Assembly: GCA_019689615.1 (NCBI GenBank)
Contig: JADGHD010000333.1
Coordinates: 1 to 5,873, forward strand
Source of the DNA: Frankia sp.
Lineage (GTDB): Bacteria; Actinomycetota; Actinomycetes; Frankiales; Frankiaceae
Length of the DNA stretch: 5,873 bases
Reading direction: 5' to 3'
In this document: positions 1-4,862 of the stretch, piece by piece
Numbering within the stretch: position 1 is the stretch's first letter
Layout: every line of letters starts with the position of its first letter
The notes under the pieces: model-generated
Told to the model about the DNA's origin: nothing
Database searches by the model: none
The model's input: the letters and a program-made list of their open reading frames with translations, nothing else
Translations under genes and position numbers: made by a program

Positions 1-18
1 TGCATCTCGTCGGCACCG

Positions 19-1890
19 TCAGTTGTGTATACGAGCCCGGGGGGGGGGCGGGGCCAGCCGCGCGGCGTCGGCGGCGGCGTCGCCCTCGGCCCGCTGGGCG
101 GCGAGCTCGGCGGCGACCCGGGCCTCGTAGAGGGCGACCTCCGCGCGGACCCGCTCGGCGTCCCAGCCCAGCACCGGGGCGATCAGCTCGGCCACCGGGC
201 GCGCCGCGGCCAGCCCCCGGTCGGGGGTCTCGATGGCGATCCGGGTGCGGCGGTCCAGCACGTCCTCCAGCCGCAGCGCGCCCTCGTGCGACGCCGCGTA
301 CACGGCCTCCACCGCCAGGTAGGCGTCCGCGCCGGGGATCGGCTCGCCCAGCCGCGGGTCGGCGGCGACCAGCTCGACCAGCTCGGCGGCCAGGGTGCCG
401 TACCGGCGCAGCAGGTGCTCGACCCGGGCGACGTGCAGGCCGGCGCGCTCGGCCAGCCGCTCCCGCGCGTTCCACACCGCCGGGTAGCCGTCCGCGCCGA
501 GCAGCGGGATCTTCTCGGTGCACGACGGCGGCACGGTCCTCGTCAGCCCGGCCGCGGCCGCGTCGACCGCGTCGGCGGCCATCACCCGGTAGGTCGTGTA
601 CTTGCCGCCCGCGACCGTGGTCAGGCCCGGTGCCGGGCTCATGACCGCGTGCTCGCGGGACAGCTGCGCGGTGTCCTCGGAGGCGCCGGCCAGCAGCGGG
701 CGCAGCCCGGCGTACACGCCGATCACGTCGTCCGTGGTCAGCGGCGTCCGCAGCACCCGGTTGACCTGGTCGAGCAGGTAGTCGACGTCGGCCCGGCTGG
801 CGGCCGGGTTGGCCAGGTCGAGCTCCCAGTCGGTGTCGGTGGTGCCGATGATCCAGTGGCGGCCCCACGGGATCACGAACAGCACGCTGCGCTCGGTGCG
901 CAGGATCATCCCGGTCGTGCCCTGCAGCCGGTCGCGGGGGACGACCAGGTGCACCCCCTTGGACGCCCGCACCGAGACCGGCCCGCGCTCGCCCAGCAGC
1001 GAGTGGACCTCGTCCGTCCACACCCCGGTGGCGTTGATCGTCTGCCGGGCGCGCACGACGATGTCCAAGGCCCCGTCGGCGTCGGCCGCGCCGCCCGCCG
1101 GCCCGCCGCGCGCCTCCAGGTCGCGGACCACCGCCCCGGTGACCCGGTCGGCCTCCCGCAGCAGCCGGACGACCATCGCCGAGGTCGCGATCACCGCGCC
1201 GTGCCGCGCGGCGGTGCGGGCGACGAACATCGCGAAGCGGGCGTCGTCGACCTGACCGTCCCAGTACTGGATCGCGCCGACCAGCGCGTCCGGCCGCAGC
1301 GACGGGAACTCGCGCAGCGCCGCCCTGCGGGTCAGGTGCCGGTGCAGCGGCAGGGTGCCGCCCGCGTGCGGCGCCGAGCCGGGGCCGATCCGGGCCAGGC
1401 CCTGCCCGAGCGTGTCGTAGAGCAGCACGCCGCTGCCGATGTAGGCGCGCTCCCAGGCGTGGTGGGTCAGCGGCAGCAGGAACGGCACCGGGCGGACCAG
1501 GTGCGGGGCGATCGTGTCGAGCAGCAGCGTGCGCTCCCGCAGTGCCTCCCGGACCAGCGCGCCGTTGAGCTGCTCCAGGTAGCGCAGGCCGCCGTGGATC
1601 AGCTTGCTCGACCGGCTGGAGGTGCCGGCGGCCAGGTCACGGGCCTCGACCAGGGCGACGGACAGCCCGCGGGCTGCCGCGTCGAGCGCGGCGCCGACGC
1701 CGGTGATCCCCCCGCCGATGACGAGGATGTCGAACATCTCCGAGCGCAGCCGCCGCAGCGCCTCCGCCCGGGCCGCCGGGCCAAGCCGCCCGGGACTGAA
1801 CGCGACCGGGCCGGCATCCCCCACCGCGCCGGTGCCGGCCGCCTGGGCCGCCTCGGCCGCGGTACCTGCCATGCTGGCCATGCCGGTCAT
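19..1890 (-). CDS. glpD: Aerobic glycerol-3-phosphate dehydrogenase (FAD-dependent, GlpD2-like)
   Basis: The 623-residue product should oxidise sn-glycerol 3-phosphate to dihydroxyacetone phosphate at the inner face of the membrane and pass electrons through FAD to quinone (family knowledge). Seen here: a 51-residue Ala/Gly-rich N-terminal extension; the Rossmann FAD motif VIGGGITGVG at residues 57-66; the acidic end of the second strand at VEARD (81-85); the family block GTSSRSSKLIHGGLRYLE at 89-106; INATGVWTDE at 285-294; ASKGVHLVVPRDR at 309-321; IIGTTDTDW at 347-355; GLRPLLAG at 395-402; and AGGKYTTYR at 427-435. Residues from about 455 to 595 match the alpha-helical C-terminal domain. 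From memory it resembles mycobacterial GlpD2 (585 residues) closely along its length. The ATG at 1890 is chosen because AGGAGGT lies 6 bases upstream. The C-terminus is unusual: a run of ten C encodes part of a PPPP stretch, followed by only six residues (RARIHN), so the last residues would change with one inserted or lost base. No glpK or glpF is in view. Family identification is very secure. Confidence 0.96.
   Translation of the reverse strand: MTGMASMAGTAAEAAQAAGTGAVGDAGPVAFSPGRLGPAARAEALRRLRSEMFDILVIGGGITGVGAALDAAARGLSVALVEARDLAAGTSSRSSKLIHGGLRYLEQLNGALVREALRERTLLLDTIAPHLVRPVPFLLPLTHHAWERAYIGSGVLLYDTLGQGLARIGPGSAPHAGGTLPLHRHLTRRAALREFPSLRPDALVGAIQYWDGQVDDARFAMFVARTAARHGAVIATSAMVVRLLREADRVTGAVVRDLEARGGPAGGAADADGALDIVVRARQTINATGVWTDEVHSLLGERGPVSVRASKGVHLVVPRDRLQGTTGMILRTERSVLFVIPWGRHWIIGTTDTDWELDLANPAASRADVDYLLDQVNRVLRTPLTTDDVIGVYAGLRPLLAGASEDTAQLSREHAVMSPAPGLTTVAGGKYTTYRVMAADAVDAAAAGLTRTVPPSCTEKIPLLGADGYPAVWNARERLAERAGLHVARVEHLLRRYGTLAAELVELVAADPRLGEPIPGADAYLAVEAVYAASHEGALRLEDVLDRRTRIAIETPDRGLAAARPVAELIAPVLGWDAERVRAEVALYEARVAAELAAQRAEGDAAADAARLAPPPPRARIHN
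39..48. repeat. Ten-base G/C homopolymer inside the 3' end of glpD
   Basis: Ten consecutive G on the plus strand (C on the glpD coding strand) lie 17 bases from the glpD stop codon. In the frame given, the tract encodes part of a PPPP run and the protein ends RARIHN. One extra or one missing C would bypass the stop at 19-21, and both alternative frames stay open to the left edge of the window. It is therefore either a slippage-prone tract or a sequencing length error. The enzyme core is unaffected in all cases. Confidence 0.8.
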
Positions 1891-1896
1891 CGGGTT

Positions 1897-1903
1897 ACCT
1901 CCT
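1897..1903 (-). promoter_or_regulatory. Ribosome binding site of glpD
   Basis: The minus strand reads AGGAGGT, a near-complete match to the anti-Shine-Dalgarno sequence, followed by 6 bases and ATG at 1890. It decides the start against the in-frame methionines at residues 4, 7 and 52 and against the open frame that continues several hundred bases upstream. It is the strongest ribosome binding site in the window, suggesting efficient translation of glpD. Confidence 0.85.
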
Positions 1904-1957
1904 GGCTGCGCACGCGACCGGGCTGGCTGGCTGCCCGGCCGTAGCCGGCGGGAGCAC

Positions 1958-1975
1958 GGGCCGGCCGACCGGCCC
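1958..1975. repeat. Short GC-rich hairpin upstream of glpD
   Basis: GGGCCGG (1958-1964) and CCGGCCC (1969-1975) form a perfect 7-base-pair inverted repeat around the loop CCGA. It lies 68-85 bases upstream of the glpD start, so it could be in the 5' untranslated leader. Short GC palindromes also arise by chance in such DNA, so a function is not claimed. Confidence 0.5.
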
Positions 1976-2051
1976 AGCGCCCGGCGGCCAGTCCTCGCCT
2001 CCGCCGAGCCGCGCTCCGCCATCCCCATCGTGCCGGCCCGCGGCGAGTACC

Positions 2052-2065
2052 GCCGCCGCGGCGGC
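2052..2065. repeat. Perfect 14-base palindrome GCCGCCGCGGCGGC
   Basis: The 14 bases read identically on both strands. The base pairs on either side do not extend it. It sits in the divergent intergenic region about 160 bases upstream of glpD and 30 bases from a second 14-base palindrome. Base composition makes such palindromes more likely than in average DNA; its role is unknown. Confidence 0.5.
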
Positions 2066-2073
2066 CCGCGGAT

Positions 2074-2113
2074 GCCAGGCGGTGAGCTGACGTTGGGCGG
2101 CCGGCCGCCTGGC
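2074..2113. repeat. Inverted repeat containing an overlapping, competing 14-base palindrome
   Basis: GCCAGGCGG (2074-2082) is exactly complementary to CCGCCTGGC (2105-2113), giving a 9-base-pair stem with a 22-base loop. Inside it, GGCGGCCGGCCGCC (2096-2109) is itself a perfect 14-base palindrome that uses part of the right arm (2105-2109), so the two structures exclude each other. It lies about 185-225 bases upstream of glpD and about 345 bases upstream of the dehydrogenase operon. Operator, leader attenuator or chance are all possible. Confidence 0.5.
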
Positions 2114-2233
2114 CGTCGCCCGGCCGTTGGTTGTTGCCCGCCGTACCGGTCCCGCTGGTGGGCCGCGAGACTCCGCGCCGCCCGTTCGTGCGCGCGGACG
2201 TACGTTCCCGCCGAGTACGGTGAGCGCTGGCCG

Positions 2234-2304
2234 CAACTGTGGTGGTTGACGTCACATGCGGCTACGCTGTGCCAACCGTCGGGCGTGACAGTGGTCGTGA
2301 CGGT
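2234..2304. promoter_or_regulatory. Cluster of TGAC-type repeats, candidate operator region
   Basis: Elements seen in order: CAAC-N7-GTTG (2234-2248); the perfect palindrome TGACGTCA (2247-2254); ACCGTC (2275-2280), facing GACGGT (2299-2304) as an inverted repeat; and the direct repeat CGTGACAGT (2284-2292) and CGTGACGGT (2296-2304), period 12 with one mismatch. The cluster lies 150-220 bases upstream of the acyl-CoA dehydrogenase start, in the least GC-rich part of the spacer, where a promoter and regulator sites would be expected. TetR- and GntR-family regulators commonly control such operons, but I do not recognise a known consensus (no KstR-type AACNNGTT was seen). Confidence 0.3.
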
Positions 2305-2438
2305 GCCACGGTGCGTCGCGCGGTCCGGGTCGGGCCGCCGCCGTCCGGGCCGGGCGGCTGGGGCGGCCGCGGCGCCCGCGCACCAGCCCGTGCCGGCCCC
2401 GCCAGACCCGGCGCGGACCGTCATCCATGTCGCCCACC

Positions 2439-2444
2439 GGGGAG
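2439..2444 (+). promoter_or_regulatory. Ribosome binding site of the first acyl-CoA dehydrogenase gene
   Basis: GGGGAG ends 11 bases before the ATG at 2456, with a further GAG closer in at 2446-2448. Spacing is slightly long, but this is the only purine-rich site near the point where family homology begins (MDLTFSPREEQFR), and it supports the ATG rather than an upstream extension. Confidence 0.5.
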
Positions 2445-2455
2445 CGAGCACACTC

Positions 2456-3628
2456 ATGGACCTGACCTTCAGCCCGCGGGAGGAGCAGTTCCGCGGCGAG
2501 CTGCGCGCCTGGCTCGCCGACAACATCCCGCCGGCCTGGCGCGAACCCGGCTTCTGGGGCACCGTGCCCGAGGACGAGGCGTTCGAGCTGCGGCGCGACT
2601 GGGAGCGGCGCAAGTACGAGGCCGGCTTCGGCGGGATCCAGTGGCCGGTCGAGTACGGCGGACGCGGCGGCACGCCCGGGATGAAGGCGATCTACGACGA
2701 GGAGATGGCGCTCGCCCGCGCGCCGCTGTCGGCCAACGGGCTCGGCCTGACCTTCCTCGCGCCGACGGTGATGGCGGTCGGCACCGAGGAGCAGAAGCGC
2801 GAGATCATCGCGCCGATGCTGCGCAACGAGGTGATCTGGTGCCAGGGCTTCTCCGAGCCGGACGCCGGCTCCGACCTCGCGGTGCTGCGCACCACCGGGG
2901 TGCGGGTCGGCGACGAGTTCATCGTCAACGGCCAGAAGATCTGGACGACCAACGCCAGGTACGGGGACCGGCTGTTCGCCCTGGTGCGCACCGAGCCGGG
3001 CAGCAAGGCCCACCACGGCCTGTCGCTGCTGCTCATCGACATGCACCAGCCGGGCGTGGAGGCCCGGCCGCTGCGCCAGATGAGCGGGGCCAGCGAGTTC
3101 GGCGAGGTGTTCCTCACCGACGCCCGGGTCAAGGTGAGCGACTGCCTCGGCGGGGTCGGCAACGGCTGGAAGACGGCGATGCTGCTGCTGTCGTTCGAGC
3201 GCGGCGCGTCCGGGATCTCCCAGTACGCGACCTTCCGCCGCGGCTACGACGAGATCGTCTCCGCCGCCCGCCGGCTCGGCCGGCACACCGACCCGGTGCT
3301 GCGCGCCGAGCTCGCCCGCCGGCTGGTCGAGCTGGAGTGCCTGCGCTACCACGCCCTGCACGTGCTCACCAAGGTCGAGCAGGGGCAGGACCTCGGCGCC
3401 GAGTCGTCGATCACGAAGCTGCAGTGGTCGGAGTCGTACCAGAAGCTGTTCGAGGTGTTCGACGACCTGCTCGGGCTGGACGGCGTCGTCGAAGCGCCGG
3501 TGCCCGACCTCGACCTGCGGCTGCTGCAGCACGAGGCGTTCTGGACCCGGTCGGTGACGATCTGGGGCGGCTCGTCGCAGGTGCAGCGCAACATCGTCGC
3601 CGAGCGGGTGCTCGGCCTGCCCCGATAG
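2456..3628 (+). CDS. Acyl-CoA dehydrogenase, FadE-type, catalytic subunit of a probable heteromeric pair
   Basis: The 390-residue protein is a cytoplasmic FAD enzyme of the acyl-CoA dehydrogenase family, which introduces an alpha-beta double bond into acyl-CoA thioesters; the usual family length is 380-400. Seen: an N-terminal helical domain (about 1-125); the signature GFSEPDAGSDLA at 131-142; NGQKIWTTNA at 158-167 in the central beta domain; and C-terminal helices from about 235. MCAD-type enzymes have the catalytic Glu in a YEGT motif. Here the equivalent segment is IWGGSSQVQRNI (369-380), with Gly in place of Glu. Instead LLSFERG places Glu248 where isovaleryl-CoA dehydrogenase and the ChsE-type subunits carry their base. 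The RxxFGxPxxxxQ and QxxGGxG flavin motifs are absent (the equivalent stretch begins AARRLGRHTDP), but both occur in the next gene. The next gene starts 15 bases downstream, so the two are very likely co-transcribed. Substrate is unknown: steroid side chain, bulky or branched acyl-CoA are all possible. Confidence 0.93.
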   Translation: MDLTFSPREEQFRGELRAWLADNIPPAWREPGFWGTVPEDEAFELRRDWERRKYEAGFGGIQWPVEYGGRGGTPGMKAIYDEEMALARAPLSANGLGLTFLAPTVMAVGTEEQKREIIAPMLRNEVIWCQGFSEPDAGSDLAVLRTTGVRVGDEFIVNGQKIWTTNARYGDRLFALVRTEPGSKAHHGLSLLLIDMHQPGVEARPLRQMSGASEFGEVFLTDARVKVSDCLGGVGNGWKTAMLLLSFERGASGISQYATFRRGYDEIVSAARRLGRHTDPVLRAELARRLVELECLRYHALHVLTKVEQGQDLGAESSITKLQWSESYQKLFEVFDDLLGLDGVVEAPVPDLDLRLLQHEAFWTRSVTIWGGSSQVQRNIVAERVLGLPR

Positions 3629-3632
3629 AGAC

Positions 3633-3636
3633 GGAG
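3633..3636 (+). promoter_or_regulatory. Ribosome binding site that selects the GTG start of the second acyl-CoA dehydrogenase gene
   Basis: GGAG (within ACGGAG) lies 7 bases before GTG at 3644, an ideal spacing. The in-frame ATG at 3656 would be 19 bases away. The residues gained by using GTG (MYFA before MTDEQRAL) fit the usual family opening, so GTG is preferred. Confidence 0.6.
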
Positions 3637-3643
3637 CGCGCAC

Positions 3644-4810
3644 GTGTACTTCGCCATGACCGACGAGCAGCGGGCGCTGGCCGAGACCGTCCGCGACTTC
3701 CTAGCCGACCGGTTCCCCCTGTCCGCCGTCCGCGCCGTGTTCGAGGACACCACCGGCGACGGCCACCCGCCCGAGCTGTGGAAGGCCTTCGCCGAGCAGG
3801 GGTGGCTGTCCGTGCTGGTGCCGGAGGAGCACGACGGCCTGGGCCTTGGGCTGCTGGACGCGCAGGTGATCGCGCGGGCGTTCGGCGCCGGCGTGGTGCC
3901 CGGGCCGTGGCTGCCCACCGTCCTCGCCGGGGAGGCCGTGCGGCTGGCCGGCTCGGCCGAGCAGCGCGCGGCACTGCTGGGCCCGCTGGCCGCGGGTGAG
4001 CTGGTGGCGACCGTGGCGCTGCGCGCGCCCGGCGGCGCGTTCGACGCGAGTGGGATCGGCGTGGTGGCCGACGGCGCCGGGCGGCTGACCGGCACCGCGT
4101 CCCCGGTGGAGTACCCGGCGGTCGCCCGGGTCGCCGTGGTCGCCGCGACCGAGCCGGGCGCCGGCGGCGACGGCGCGCCGGGCGTCGGCCTGTACTTGGT
4201 CGACCTGGCCGCGGCCAGGACGGCGGGCGAGGGCAGCGGGGTCGGCCTGCGGCCGCTGTCGACCTACGACGGCACCACCCGGCTCGGTGCGCTGGAGCTG
4301 GCCGGGGCGGCCGGCGAGCGCCTGCCCGGCTCGTCCGTCGAGGTACTCGCCGAGCTGCTGCGCCGCGGCGCCGTGCTCGCCGCCGCCGACCTGGTCGGGA
4401 CCGCCCGCACGGCGATCACCAGGACCGTCGAGTACGACAGCACCCGCGTCCAGTTCGGCCGGCCGGTCGGCAGCTTCCAGGCGATCAAGCATCATCTGGC
4501 CGACCTGCACATCGGCGTGCTGATGGCCGAGCACGCCGTGCTGTACGCGGCGCACGCCATCGACGTCGGCCTCCCCGACGCCGTGCTGGCCACCGCGGTC
4601 GCCAAGGCCAAGGCCAACGACGCGGCCGAGCAGGCGACCGGCGCGATGATCCAGTACCACGGCGGCATCGGCTACACCTGGGAGCACGACGCCCACTTGT
4701 TCTACAAGCGGGCCAAGCGCCTGATCGGCACGTTCGGCGACACCCCGCAGCACCTGGCCCGGATCGCCGAGCTCACCATCGACGCCGGCGCCGCGGCCGG
4801 CGGGGACTGA
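3644..4810 (+). CDS. Acyl-CoA dehydrogenase-family protein, probable non-catalytic partner subunit
   Basis: The 388-residue protein keeps the length and fold landmarks of the acyl-CoA dehydrogenase family but lacks its catalytic parts. Seen: the opening MYFAMTDEQRALAETVRDFL; WLSVLVPEEHDGLGLGLLDA at 54-73; RVQFGRPVGSFQAIKHHLADL at 268-288, the FAD-contacting RxxFG motif; and QYHGGIGYTWEHDAHLFYKR at 337-356. The ExxAGSD signature is gone (the region reads VATVALRAPGG). The isovaleryl-type catalytic position holds Arg (LAELLRRGAVLAA, 236-247), and the MCAD-type YEGT position reads FGDT (364-367). I infer that it forms a heteromer with the upstream gene product, supplying the flavin contacts that protein lacks, as in the ChsE1-ChsE2 and ChsE4-ChsE5 pairs of actinobacterial steroid degradation. 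Residues 127-230 are Ala/Gly-rich and poorly conserved by eye. Start is GTG with GGAG 7 bases upstream; the ATG at 3656 is the alternative. Confidence 0.9.
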   Translation: MYFAMTDEQRALAETVRDFLADRFPLSAVRAVFEDTTGDGHPPELWKAFAEQGWLSVLVPEEHDGLGLGLLDAQVIARAFGAGVVPGPWLPTVLAGEAVRLAGSAEQRAALLGPLAAGELVATVALRAPGGAFDASGIGVVADGAGRLTGTASPVEYPAVARVAVVAATEPGAGGDGAPGVGLYLVDLAAARTAGEGSGVGLRPLSTYDGTTRLGALELAGAAGERLPGSSVEVLAELLRRGAVLAAADLVGTARTAITRTVEYDSTRVQFGRPVGSFQAIKHHLADLHIGVLMAEHAVLYAAHAIDVGLPDAVLATAVAKAKANDAAEQATGAMIQYHGGIGYTWEHDAHLFYKRAKRLIGTFGDTPQHLARIAELTIDAGAAAGGD

Positions 4811-4815
4811 CGCGA

Positions 4816-4851
4816 CTGGCCCGGCCCTGGCGGCGGCAGCGCCCGGGCCAG
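4816..4851. terminator. GC-rich hairpin between convergent genes, candidate bidirectional terminator
   Basis: CTGGCCCGG (4816-4824) pairs perfectly with CCGGGCCAG (4843-4851), giving a 9-base-pair stem with an 18-base loop. It starts 5 bases after the stop of the second dehydrogenase gene and 11 bases beyond the stop of the convergent membrane-protein gene. There is no T-tract on either strand, which is common for actinomycete terminators. A competing stem, CCTGGC (4826-4831) with GCCAGG (4847-4852), uses part of the same right arm. Position supports a shared terminator; function is inferred. Confidence 0.5.
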
Positions 4852-4862
4852 GTCACGCGCCA

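Larger units (their letters stand above)
1891..2455. other. Divergent intergenic region between glpD and the acyl-CoA dehydrogenase operon
   Basis: These 565 bases hold no convincing gene. The open frames across them translate to Arg/Gly/Pro/Ala-rich sequence with no domain, and none has a good ribosome binding site at a sensible start. Both flanking transcription units should start here. The left part (about 1920-2115) is extremely GC-rich with several perfect palindromes and hairpins. The part from about 2195 to 2315 is less GC-rich and carries short repeats around a TGACGTCA palindrome, so it is the likelier regulatory core. I could not assign sigma-factor boxes with correct spacing: TTGACG (2246-2251) and TACGCT (2263-2268) are only 11 bases apart. 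No riboswitch or tRNA-like fold was recognised. Confidence 0.7.

Noticed and set aside
1..18. End of a neighbouring gene left of glpD
   Set aside because: Eighteen bases are too few to identify any feature.
1921..1932. Tetranucleotide repeat (GGCT)3
   Set aside because: Only three units, and not within a coding sequence; too short to suggest phase variation.
25..1944. 639-residue open frame on the plus strand opposite glpD
   Set aside because: It translates to Arg/Gly/His/Val-rich low-complexity sequence with no domain and lies antisense to a full-length, unmistakable glpD. Such frames are expected in very GC-rich DNA.
2246..2268. Sigma-70-type promoter formed by TTGACG and TACGCT
   Set aside because: The two hexamers are only 11 bases apart, far short of the normal 16-18, so they cannot act as one -35/-10 pair; either may still take part in another promoter.
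1604..2455. N-terminal extension of the first acyl-CoA dehydrogenase gene by 284 residues
   Set aside because: It would overlap glpD and has low-complexity composition; family homology begins exactly at MDLTFSPREEQ, with a ribosome binding site upstream.
1891..2455. A small gene in the divergent spacer
   Set aside because: Several open frames of 110-120 residues exist, but all are Arg/Ala/Gly-rich, overlap one another on both strands and lack good ribosome binding sites.
1891..2673. N-terminal extension of glpD by 261 residues to an upstream start at 2673
   Set aside because: The extension has no GlpD homology, is Arg/Pro/Gly-rich, overlaps the start of the divergent dehydrogenase gene, and the AGGAGGT site fixes the start at 1890.
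2239..3999. 586-residue plus-strand frame spanning both dehydrogenase genes
   Set aside because: It is an Arg/Ala/Gly-rich out-of-frame shadow of two genes with clear family motifs; it does not represent a fusion or frameshifted gene.
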